Part shown: piece by piece, positions 57,255-64,000 of the stretch
Numbering within the stretch: position 1 is the first letter of the stretch
How the letters are laid out: each line of letters opens with the position of its first letter
Assembly: GCA_013334865.1 (NCBI GenBank)
Contig: JAAXWS010000003.1
Location: 104,477 to 168,476 of the forward strand
Length of the DNA stretch: 64,000 nucleotides
Direction: 5' to 3'
Origin: Chlorobiaceae bacterium
GTDB lineage: Bacteria > Bacteroidota > Chlorobiia > Chlorobiales > Chlorobiaceae
Translations under genes and position numbers: made by a program
Notes under the pieces: model-generated
Databases searched by the model: none
What the model saw: only the letters and a program-made list of their open reading frames with translations
Told to the model about the DNA's origin: nothing

Positions 57255-57449
57255 ATGAAGGAGTACTGCAAGAAATTTTCAGCCGAAAACGATGACAGCC
57301 AGGCCGAAAGCCGAAAGGACGAGCGGAATCAGGCCCAGCAGGAACCGCCTGTCTTCCATGACCTCAGGTTCGTCGTCAAGGAGTCGGTCAACCTTGGATT
57401 CCGCGTCGTCGACGAAATCGGGAAGATGCTGAAGAAGCTCGACGAGTAA
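57255..57449 (+). CDS. Small hydrophilic protein of unknown function
   Basis: A 64-residue protein. The N-terminal half is highly polar (EYCKKFSAENDDSQAESRKDE) and the C-terminal half is amphipathic helix (FHDLRFVVKESVNLGFRVVDEIGKMLKKLDE in total, hydrophobic i, i+3/i+4 pattern). Codon use and position between Lrp and carotenoid genes suggest a real gene. I do not recognise a family. No strong Shine-Dalgarno is seen before the ATG. Confidence 0.5.
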   Translation: MKEYCKKFSAENDDSQAESRKDERNQAQQEPPVFHDLRFVVKESVNLGFRVVDEIGKMLKKLDE

Positions 57450-57549
57450 CCCCGATCCCACCCCCTCCCGCCAGCTGTTGCGACGTTTTCATAGCATTCG
57501 GGAAGAGCCTCCGGAAATCGACCGCAGCTTTTCCCCTGCGGCTTGAATA

Positions 57550-57557
57550 CGTATATT
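57550..57557 (+). promoter_or_regulatory. Candidate -10 element for the carotene desaturase
   Basis: CGTATATT, 42 nt before the TTG start at 57600. Confidence 0.5.
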
Positions 57558-57599
57558 TTCATTATTTGATATCATCCATAATTCCCAACCCAACCAACG

Positions 57600-58961
57600 T
57601 TGAAAGTAGCCATATTCGGAGCCGGAGTAGCCGGCCTCAGCGCTGCCATCGAACTCGTCGACCGCGGCCATACCGTAGAGCTTTATGAAAAACGCAAGGT
57701 GCTGGGCGGCAAGGTCTCCGTCTGGAAGGACAGCGAGGGCGATTCGGTCGAGTCCGGCCTGCATATCGTGTTCGGCGGCTACGCGCAGCTCCAGGAGTAC
57801 CTCCGGAAGATCGGGGCGGAGGACAACTATCTGTGGAAAGACCATGCCCTGATCTACGCCGAACCGGACGGCAGGCAGTCATTCTTCCGGAAAGCCAACC
57901 TGCCAAGCCCCTGGGCCGAGGTGGTCGGCGGACTCCAGGCGGACTTCCTGAGCATGTGGGACAAGATTTCGCTCATCAAGGGCCTCTTCCCTGCGCTTGC
58001 CGGAAACGAGGAGTATTTCCGGAGCCAGGACCATATGACCTACGCCGAGTGGCACCGCCTGCACGGAGCCTCCGAAAACTCGCTGCAGAAACTGTGGCGC
58101 GCCATCGCCCTCGCCATGAACTTCATCGAGCCGAACGTGATCAGCGCCCGACCGATGATCACCATCTTCAAGTACTTCGGCACCGATTACGAAGCCACCA
58201 AGTTCGGCTTCTTCCGCAAGAACCCGGGCGATTCGATGATCGAGCCGATGCGCCAGTACATCCAGAGCAAAGGTGGCCGGATTTTCATCGACGCCCCGCT
58301 CGCCCGCTTCGAGCTGAACGAGGACGAAACCGTCAAGTGCGCCGTACTCAGGGACGGCCACCGGATCGAGGCCGATGCCTACATCTCCGCCCTGCCGGTG
58401 CACAACGCCAGGAAGGTGATACCGAACCGGTGGCTCCGCCATGAATATTTCCGGAACCTGCACGAGTTCGTCGGCAGCCCGGTGGCAAACTGCCAGCTCT
58501 GGTTCGACCGGAAGATCACCGACACGGACAACCTGATGTTCTCGCAGGGGACCACCTTCGCCACCTTCGCGGACGTCTCGATCACCTGCCCCGAGGATTT
58601 CCAGGCGGGCATGGGATCTGCCAACGGCGGCAGCGTCATGAGTCTGGTTCTCGCGCCGGCCCACCAGCTGATGGAGCTTCCGAACGAGCTGATCATCGAG
58701 ATGGTCATGAAGGACATCCACGACCGTTTCCCGAAATCGAGGGATGCCAGGCTGCTGAAATCGACGCTGGTCAAGATTCCGCAATCGGTCTACAAGGCGG
58801 TGCCCGACGTGGACAAGTTCCGGCCGGACCAGGTCAGCCCCGTCAGGAACTTCTTCCTGGCCGGCGACTATACCGACCAGCACTACCTCGCCTCCATGGA
58901 AGGGGCTGCGCTGAGCGGCAGGCAGGTGGCCGAAAAGCTGCACGCGAAACTGGGCGGGTAA
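57600..58961 (+). CDS. crtQ: CrtP/CrtQ-type carotene desaturase (probably zeta-carotene desaturase)
   Basis: FAD-dependent desaturase of the plant/cyanobacterial type, 453 residues, TTG start. The dinucleotide fold is FGAGVAGLSAAIELVDRG, then ELYEKRKVLGGKVSVW and ESGLHIVFGGY. The middle has MNFIEPNVISARPMITIF, where ISAR-M-TIF is closer to zeta-carotene desaturases. The C-terminal FAD motif is PVRNFFLAGDYTDQHYLASMEGAALSGRQVA. Green sulfur bacteria use CrtP and CrtQ in turn to form lycopene. I favour CrtQ from the ISAR motif and from gene order as I recall it; CrtP cannot be excluded. It acts on the phytoene made by the CrtB of this window. Confidence 0.82.
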   Translation: MKVAIFGAGVAGLSAAIELVDRGHTVELYEKRKVLGGKVSVWKDSEGDSVESGLHIVFGGYAQLQEYLRKIGAEDNYLWKDHALIYAEPDGRQSFFRKANLPSPWAEVVGGLQADFLSMWDKISLIKGLFPALAGNEEYFRSQDHMTYAEWHRLHGASENSLQKLWRAIALAMNFIEPNVISARPMITIFKYFGTDYEATKFGFFRKNPGDSMIEPMRQYIQSKGGRIFIDAPLARFELNEDETVKCAVLRDGHRIEADAYISALPVHNARKVIPNRWLRHEYFRNLHEFVGSPVANCQLWFDRKITDTDNLMFSQGTTFATFADVSITCPEDFQAGMGSANGGSVMSLVLAPAHQLMELPNELIIEMVMKDIHDRFPKSRDARLLKSTLVKIPQSVYKAVPDVDKFRPDQVSPVRNFFLAGDYTDQHYLASMEGAALSGRQVAEKLHAKLGG

Positions 58962-58988
58962 GCGCTCATAACCGAATCGGAGACGTCC

Positions 58989-60026
58989 ATGAGCAGCGAA
59001 CCACGAGGAACGGCAGCAGCCGGAAGGCCGGAGACTTCGAACCCGACGCCCGACTGCGGGGTCCCGCCGTTCGAATCAGCCCTGGCCAGCCACGGCATCG
59101 GGGCGCTCCGCCCGACGGGGATCGACATCCTGCAGGTGAACACCGGCTACCGTTGCAACCTCCGCTGCACCCACTGCCATGTAGACGCCCGGCCAGACCG
59201 GACGGAGGTCATGTCCCGAGAGACCATGGGGCAATGCATCGAGCTCCTTGAATCAAATCCGGTCAGGACGCTGGACATCACGGGAGGGGCTCCGGAGATG
59301 AACCCGGATTTCCGGTGGTTCATCGACGAGGCCAGGTCGGCCCGACCCGATCTGGAGATCCTGGTCAGGAGCAACCTGACGCTGCTGGCCGGGAATCGAA
59401 CGTACAGCGACATCCCGCTCTTCCTGAAGGAGCGGCGGGTGAACCTGATCGCCTCGCTCCCCTGCTACACCAGGGAGAACGTCGACCGGCAGCGGGGGAA
59501 CGGGGTGTTCGACCGCTCGGTCGAGGCGCTGAAGATGCTCAACGGCATCGGCTACGGAATCGAAGGAAGCCCGCTCGAGCTCAACCTGGTCTACAATCCG
59601 GGAGGACCGTCGCTGCCCGGATGCCAGCACGAACTCGAGCAGGCATACCGGAAAGAGCTCCACCAACAGTTCGGCATCTCCTTCACCAGGCTCTTCACGC
59701 TCACCAACATGCCGGTCAGCCGCTTCCTGCTGAGCCTGCTCGAATCGGGGGCCTACTGCTCCTACATGGAGCTGCTCGCCGGGAAATTCAACCCGGCCGC
59801 AGCAGGGGCGCTCATGTGCCTGAACACGATCTCGGTCCGCTGGGACGGCCGCCTCTACGACTGCGATTTCAACCAGATGCTCGATATGCCCATGGACCCC
59901 GCGGCAGGGCGGCATATCGGGAAGTTCGACCGGGAAAAGCTGCTCGGCCGGAGGATCGCCGTCGGCCAGCACTGCTACGGCTGCACGGCCGGGACAGGAT
60001 CCAGCTGCCAGGGAAGCCTCGTATGA
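58989..60026 (+). CDS. arsS: Radical SAM protein ArsS (arsenosugar biosynthesis type)
   Basis: A 345-residue radical SAM enzyme. The cluster motif is YRCNLRCTHCHVDA, then LDITGGAPEMNPDFRWFI. The C-terminal domain has ALMCLNTISVRWDGRLYDCDFNQML and ends GQHCYGCTAGTGSSCQGSL. This combination marks the DUF3641-type ArsS. ArsS is linked to 5'-deoxyadenosyl-arsenosugar synthesis. The first ~40 residues are low-complexity. The next gene overlaps by 4 nt. No arsM methyltransferase is in the window, so in this organism the substrate could be different. Confidence 0.88.
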   Translation: MSSEPRGTAAAGRPETSNPTPDCGVPPFESALASHGIGALRPTGIDILQVNTGYRCNLRCTHCHVDARPDRTEVMSRETMGQCIELLESNPVRTLDITGGAPEMNPDFRWFIDEARSARPDLEILVRSNLTLLAGNRTYSDIPLFLKERRVNLIASLPCYTRENVDRQRGNGVFDRSVEALKMLNGIGYGIEGSPLELNLVYNPGGPSLPGCQHELEQAYRKELHQQFGISFTRLFTLTNMPVSRFLLSLLESGAYCSYMELLAGKFNPAAAGALMCLNTISVRWDGRLYDCDFNQMLDMPMDPAAGRHIGKFDREKLLGRRIAVGQHCYGCTAGTGSSCQGSLV

Positions 60027-60631
60027 ACAGGGACGAACGCCTGCTGATCGTCTTTTCGAAAAACCCCGTAGCCGGCCTGGTCAAAACGCGGCTGGCGACG
60101 TCGATCGGCGCAGCCGAAGCCCTCAGGGTATACGAGGAGCTCCGGGCAATCACCGAGCGGGCCACCTCTGCCGCCGACTGCACGAGGGCCGTCTTCTACT
60201 CCGACTACATTCCCGAGGAGGACATTTTCCTCGACGACGCAACCGGGGCACACCTCCAGGATGGGACCGACCTCGGCGAGCGGATGCACCGGGCATTCCT
60301 CGAAGGGTTCCGGCTCGGATACCGCCGGGTTGTGCTCGTCGGCACCGACTGTCCCGGGCTTAGCGTCTTCCTGCTGGACTGCGCCTTCGAGGCCCTCGAG
60401 GGGGACGACGCGGTGATCGGGCCCGCCCGGGACGGCGGGTTCTATCTGATCGGCCTGAACCGCCCGATCCCCGAACTCTTCCTCGGCCGGAAGTGGAGCA
60501 CCCCGGAAGTTCTCCATGAATCGCTTTCCATCCTCAGCAAACAGAGGGCGGAGTGCGCCATCCTGCCGGCCCTGTCCGACATCGACACCATCGACGACCT
60601 CATGGAGAGCACCCTGTGGGAACCGAGCTGA
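60023..60631 (+). CDS. TIGR04282-type glycosyltransferase (arsenosugar cluster)
   Basis: A 202-residue DUF2064/TIGR04282 nucleotidyl-/glycosyltransferase. It has LLIVFSKNPVAGLVKTRLATSIG, then YRRVVLVGTDCPGL (metal-binding D) and DDAVIGPARDGGFYLIGLNRPIPELF (key part GPARDGGFYLIGL). It starts at ATG 60023 in an ATGA overlap with arsS, and the last 16 nt are shared with the following gene. Such proteins accompany ArsS and TIGR04283 proteins in arsenosugar gene clusters. Confidence 0.88.
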   Translation: MNRDERLLIVFSKNPVAGLVKTRLATSIGAAEALRVYEELRAITERATSAADCTRAVFYSDYIPEEDIFLDDATGAHLQDGTDLGERMHRAFLEGFRLGYRRVVLVGTDCPGLSVFLLDCAFEALEGDDAVIGPARDGGFYLIGLNRPIPELFLGRKWSTPEVLHESLSILSKQRAECAILPALSDIDTIDDLMESTLWEPS

Positions 60632-61305
60632 GCATCGTCATCCCTGCCTGGAACGAGGAGGCAGTCATCGGCAGGACGCTCGAGGCGATCTGTGCGGCGA
60701 CTGCCGGGCGTAACGATGTCGAGATAGTGGTGAGCGTGTCGGGCGACGACCGGACGGCAGGGATCGCTTCCGGCTTCCCCGCCATCGTCTGCCGTAGCGA
60801 AAAGGGGCGGGGAATCCAGATGAATACGGGGGCGGAGCACGCATCCGGTCGCATCCTCTACTTCCTGCACGCCGACACCATCCCCCCGCCGACATTCTGT
60901 GACGACATCCTCGACGCGGTCCGGGCCGGGCACCCCGCAGGCTGCTTCAGGATGGAGTTCGACGACCCGCACTGGATCATGCAGCTCTACGGCTGGTTCA
61001 CGCAGTTTCCCCTGACCGTCTGCAGGGGCGGAGACCAGTCGCTCTTCATAACCAGGCAGCTCTTCAAGGAGATCGGCGGATTCGACGCCTCCATGCAGGT
61101 CATGGAGGACATCGAGATCATCGAACGCATCGAGCACCGCGTTCCGCTCCGCATCCTCGACCGCGCGGTCACCACCTCCGCCCGGAAATACCGGGAAAAC
61201 GGCATGATCCAGCTGCAGGCCGTCTTCGGCATGATCCACCTAATGTACGCCCTGGGGTTCGACCAGGAGGAGATCAGGAGCTTCTACAGGAACGCCGTCT
61301 CCTGA
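60616..61305 (+). CDS. TIGR04283-type family 2 glycosyltransferase
   Basis: A 229-residue GT2-fold enzyme with start GTG 60616 (VGTELSIVIPAWNEEAVIG). It has SEKGRGIQMNTGAEHASGRILYFLHADTIPP with the DxD-like metal motif HADT, then CRGGDQSLFITRQLF and MEDIEIIERIEHRVPLRIL. It overlaps the preceding gene by 16 nt, so the three genes arsS-TIGR04282-TIGR04283 are one operon. The sugar donor and acceptor are not known from sequence. Confidence 0.88.
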   Translation: MGTELSIVIPAWNEEAVIGRTLEAICAATAGRNDVEIVVSVSGDDRTAGIASGFPAIVCRSEKGRGIQMNTGAEHASGRILYFLHADTIPPPTFCDDILDAVRAGHPAGCFRMEFDDPHWIMQLYGWFTQFPLTVCRGGDQSLFITRQLFKEIGGFDASMQVMEDIEIIERIEHRVPLRILDRAVTTSARKYRENGMIQLQAVFGMIHLMYALGFDQEEIRSFYRNAVS

Positions 61306-61459
61306 CCGCAATTTTTCCAGATGCCTGCCGTAGGCGCCGCTCCTGATTGTTAGCGATGCATCGTATTATTTTTTATATTTATAATTAATCTCCCCTGCTG
61401 CGAGCACTCTCCTCCAGCGGTCAATCGGCTAAGAAATACGCGTCAAACCTCATCATATC

Positions 61460-62167
61460 ATGGCAGAAGAACTCAACAAGCCCGCAGCTGCTCCGAAACC
61501 GGCACCCGCCGAACAGGCCTCCAACGCAGGCAACGGCGACATGGCACACATTATCGGCAACGTCGGCATCCTCATCGATTCGGCCGTCGAATCGGTGCAG
61601 GGCGTCATCAGCACCGTCAGCTCGGCCACCGGCCAGCTCATCGAAGGTGTCACCACGACCATCAACTCCGACCAGGTCAAGGAGATGCTGCAGAACGTCA
61701 ACAACGCCACCGGCCAGCTCATCGAAGGCGTCACCACGACCATCAACTCCGATCAGGTCAAGGAGATGCTGCAAAACGTCAACAACGCCACCGGCCAGCT
61801 CATCGAAGGCGTGACGGCGACCCTGAAGTCCGAACCGGTACAGCAATCGGTGCAGGAGCTCGGCAAGTTCTGGGAAGGCCTGCTCTCGAACCTCAACGAA
61901 ACGGTCAAGTCCGGCCAGGTCAAGGACCTGTTCGAAAACGTCAGCTCCGGCTTGAGCCAGCTGGTGGGCAACGTCTTCTCTTCGGCCATGCCGCAGGGAC
62001 TCCTGCCCGGTTGCGATGACAGGAAAAAGCATGTCCAGGAGATCCACATGGTCCACACGAAGGACACGACCGCAGCGGCGGCTCCAGCTCCTGCGACAGC
62101 GCCTGCAACCCCGGCTCCGGCTCCGGCCGCACCGGTGAATCCGCCGGCCAAGCCACCCGTAAAATAA
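61460..62167 (+). CDS. Repeat-containing chlorosome-envelope-like protein (possibly CsmH)
   Basis: A 235-residue protein. The start MAEELNKPAAAPKPAPAEQ leads into a hydrophobic amphipathic region (HIIGNVGILIDSAVESVQGVI). Two nearly identical 27-residue units follow (ATGQLIEGVTTTINSDQ... LQNVNN; DNA 61625-61705 and 61706-61786) and a third, diverged partial unit. The end is an Ala/Pro-rich low-complexity tail. It has no catalytic motif or signal peptide. The hydrophobic, Val/Thr/Ser-rich part recalls chlorosome envelope proteins of the CsmB/CsmH groups, and this position downstream of crtQ fits. CsmH identity is a guess from composition and context. An AT-rich promoter region precedes it. Confidence 0.5.
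   Translation: MAEELNKPAAAPKPAPAEQASNAGNGDMAHIIGNVGILIDSAVESVQGVISTVSSATGQLIEGVTTTINSDQVKEMLQNVNNATGQLIEGVTTTINSDQVKEMLQNVNNATGQLIEGVTATLKSEPVQQSVQELGKFWEGLLSNLNETVKSGQVKDLFENVSSGLSQLVGNVFSSAMPQGLLPGCDDRKKHVQEIHMVHTKDTTAAAAPAPATAPATPAPAPAAPVNPPAKPPVK
61625..61786 (+). repeat. 81-bp in-frame tandem duplication
   Basis: Two consecutive 81-bp units (61625-61705, 61706-61786) differ at about three positions; a third, incomplete copy begins at 61787. The unit encodes 27 residues. The near identity suggests a recent duplication. Confidence 0.9.
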
Positions 62168-62291
62168 GCGAACGACGCCGAGCCAGTTCCGTCGCAAGGG
62201 TGCCCACCTCCATACCCTTGCGGCGGGACAATCCCGAAAGGGACGGCCGGCCTGAAACGGATTCAGACCCAAACATCCGAGACTTACCATA

Positions 62292-63734
62292 TTGAAGCCA
62301 GAAGAGACCATCGCAGTACCGGAACAAGCGAACAGCCCCAGGCTGGTGCTGATCGCGGACGACGACATTTCGTCGCGCAAGCTGCTCGGGCACCTGATGT
62401 CAAAGATGGGACACAGCGTCCTGTTTGCCGAGGACGGCCTGAACTGCATCCGGCTCATCAGGGAACAGCCGGTCGACATCCTGCTCCTTGATATCAACAT
62501 GCCGAAAAAGAACGGCTTTGATGTCCTGAGCCATCTTGCCGAGCAAGGACTCAAGACACCTGTGATCATGGTCACGGCATCAGACGAAATCGAAATTGCC
62601 GTGCGCTGCATCAAAATGGGCGCATCGAACTACCTCACCAAAGAGAAGCTCAGCGGCGAAAGCCTGCGGATCGCAGTCAGCGGCGCCATCAGGGAGTTCG
62701 ACCTGAAGAAAGAGGTCCGGGAACTCAAGAAAGAGTTGCTCACCAAGGAGGTCTTCCGGTATATCATCGGCAGGAGCGACGAGCTCAAGCGGGCGATTGA
62801 GCAGGCCATGCAGGTCATGGAGACCGACCTGAACGTGCTGCTCCTGGGCGAAAGCGGCACCGGCAAGGAGCTCTTCGCCCAGGCGATCCACGAGGGCAGC
62901 CGCCGCAAGGCGGGGCCGTTCGTCTCGATCAACTGCGCCGCCATTTCGAACGAACTGGCCGACAGCATCCTGTTCGGACACAAGAAAGGCGCTTTCACCG
63001 GCGCCAACAGCGACCATGTCGGATTTTTCGAGCAGGCGGACGGGGGAACCATCTTCCTCGACGAAATCGGCGACATGAACTCCGAAATCCAGGCCAAGGT
63101 GCTCAGGGTGCTGCAGGAAAAGAAAATCAGGCGGGTGGGCGAAAAGGCGGAACGGGCCGTTGATTTCCGGGTAGTCTCCGCGACGAACCAGGACTTCGCC
63201 AGGGCCATCAGCAACAACACCTTCCGCGAAGACCTTTACTACCGCCTCGAAGAGTTTCCGATCTCCATCCCGCCGCTCAGGGAGAGGACCGAGGACATCC
63301 GCATGCTGGCAAGGCACTTCCTCGAGCAGTTCTGCAGCGCCAACAACCTCGGGCAGATACAGATCAGCGAAAAAGCCCTGAGCAACCTGGGCAGCTACCA
63401 CTGGCCAGGGAACGTCAGGGAGCTGAAGAATGCTGTCCAGCGTGCAGCCGTCACCTCGAGAGGGCAGCTGATCGAACAGTTGAAATCCTCACTGCCGGGC
63501 AACCGTCACGCAGGCCGTATCCAGGAACAGGGTTCGGCGGAGGTCAAGCCGGCCACCATCGACACGACGTCGGTCCACAAGGAGAACTCCGTCACCATGG
63601 ACGAACTGGAAGAGTCCGCTGTCAGGAAAGCATTCTCGCATGCCAACGGCAACGCGTCGAAAGCTGCCGAAAGCCTGGGCATCAGCCGGGCGACCTTCTA
63701 CAGGAAGCTGAAGAAGTACGGCATCTCGGAGTGA
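62292..63734 (+). CDS. Sigma-54-dependent response regulator (NtrC family)
   Basis: A 480-residue activator with TTG start. The receiver (about 18-135) has VLIADDDISSRKLL, Asp in ILLLDINMPKKNG and the Lys in YLTKEKL. The AAA+ domain (about 155-390) has Walker A GESGTGKELFAQAI, the sigma-54 loop GAFTGA in FGHKKGAFTGANSDHVG, Walker B GGTIFLDEIGDM, and REDLYYRLEEFPI. The C-terminal Fis-type HTH is NGNASKAAESLGISRATFYRKLKKYGI. It should activate sigma-54 promoters after phosphorylation. Its kinase is not adjacent. The preceding gene is the chlorosome-like repeat protein, 124 nt upstream. Confidence 0.93.
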   Translation: MKPEETIAVPEQANSPRLVLIADDDISSRKLLGHLMSKMGHSVLFAEDGLNCIRLIREQPVDILLLDINMPKKNGFDVLSHLAEQGLKTPVIMVTASDEIEIAVRCIKMGASNYLTKEKLSGESLRIAVSGAIREFDLKKEVRELKKELLTKEVFRYIIGRSDELKRAIEQAMQVMETDLNVLLLGESGTGKELFAQAIHEGSRRKAGPFVSINCAAISNELADSILFGHKKGAFTGANSDHVGFFEQADGGTIFLDEIGDMNSEIQAKVLRVLQEKKIRRVGEKAERAVDFRVVSATNQDFARAISNNTFREDLYYRLEEFPISIPPLRERTEDIRMLARHFLEQFCSANNLGQIQISEKALSNLGSYHWPGNVRELKNAVQRAAVTSRGQLIEQLKSSLPGNRHAGRIQEQGSAEVKPATIDTTSVHKENSVTMDELEESAVRKAFSHANGNASKAAESLGISRATFYRKLKKYGISE

Positions 63735-63888
63735 GCTGCTCCGCCGGGGGCATCTCACAATGAGAACTTCGCGGAACGGAGGCAAGGTCCGGTGCGACCG
63801 TAATCAATGCAAAAGCCCGACACGACCGGCATCTTCCTGGCCGTCGATATCGCGATACATTGCGGCATATTTTTCCTGAGTTGTGCCA

Positions 63889-64000
63889 TTAGTGCGAAAG
63901 TTCGGAATCCAAGAGTTTTCCAAGCATGCTGCTCGAAAAGTCACCGTTATCCATCTGCATCACGTGCACCTCACCGGTTTGTTCATCACGGATGTGAGCC
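63889..64000 (-). CDS. C-terminal end of an unidentified protein (partial)
   Basis: On the minus strand the window edge enters an open frame reading AHIRDEQTGEVHVMQMDNGD and then FSSSMLGKLLDSELSH, ending TAA (63889-63891). The mix of charged and hydrophobic residues looks like the end of a real protein. Only 37 codons are visible, and I do not recognise it. The gene converges with the sigma-54 regulator gene. Confidence 0.45.
   Translation of the reverse strand, partial: AHIRDEQTGEVHVMQMDNGDFSSSMLGKLLDSELSH

Noticed and set aside
61625..61813. Possible CRISPR array from the regular 81-bp repeat
   Set aside because: The units are contiguous, in frame and protein-coding, with no unique spacers and no cas genes nearby.

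Overview
The window is chromosomal DNA of a green sulfur bacterium (Chlorobi, Chlorobium/Chlorobaculum type). The evidence is a chlorosome-envelope 2Fe-2S protein (CsmI/J/X type), a second probable chlorosome protein with internal repeats, phytoene synthase (crtB) and a CrtP/CrtQ-type carotene desaturase, a type III glutamine synthetase, and lineage forms of Tgt and YbeY. Coding DNA is GC-rich and dense, with many 4-nt ATGA overlaps. Several genes start with GTG or TTG, and start codons often lack a strong Shine-Dalgarno.

Layout. 1-7.8 kb: the end of D-Ala-D-Ala ligase, a TPR protein, then a five-gene TolC/MacA/split-MacB efflux operon and an OmpA lipoprotein. 8.4-11.9 kb: an AT-richer accessory-looking stretch with two inverted repeats, a PhcB-like SAM methyltransferase and a CqsS/PhcS-like hybrid sensor kinase. 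11.9-23.3 kb: housekeeping genes (lpxD, prs, rplY, oligopeptide permease, comEC, metF, lysA, rpmG, tRNA-Leu, a zinc-ribbon protein and rnpB). 23.3-30.1 kb, minus strand: a PAS hybrid kinase with a small CPxC protein, an aminotransferase, the chlorosome Fe-S protein, ybeY and hflX. 30.3-32.8 kb: crtB and lysS. 32.9-34.8 kb: a small cargo block (BrnT/BrnA toxin-antitoxin and a DPS-like thioferritin) bounded on its far side by a decayed copy of the lysS 3' end, which resembles an integration or duplication footprint. 34.8-41.2 kb: a ClC channel gene broken by one in-frame TAG, an AlbA_2 regulator, and the conserved ATP-grasp/alpha-E/transglutaminase operon. 41.2-54.1 kb: a second PAS/GAF hybrid kinase, tgt-rimO, a four-helix sensor-like protein, recD2, a glutamine amidotransferase, aroK-aroB, coaX and yjbQ. 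54.2-64 kb: glnN with an adjacent Lrp regulator, the carotene desaturase, an arsenosugar-type cluster (arsS plus two glycosyltransferases), the repeat-containing chlorosome-like protein and a sigma-54 activator.

The most interesting item is the PhcB-like methyltransferase plus CqsS/PhcS-like hybrid kinase at 8.6-11.8 kb. It has the composition of a complete signal-synthesis/signal-sensing pair for a hydroxy-fatty-acid methyl ester or related autoinducer, preceded by a perfect 12-bp dyad. Also notable: the lysS remnant flanking brnTA/dps, the amber-interrupted ClC gene, a recurrent (C/T/A)GTATATT element 36-42 nt before several start codons, two sites with the same 9-bp tandem repeat, and a 64-nt REP/MITE-like hairpin at 54116.

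All calls come from reading the sequence and from family knowledge. No alignment or database search was run, so family-level assignments are stronger than substrate-level ones.
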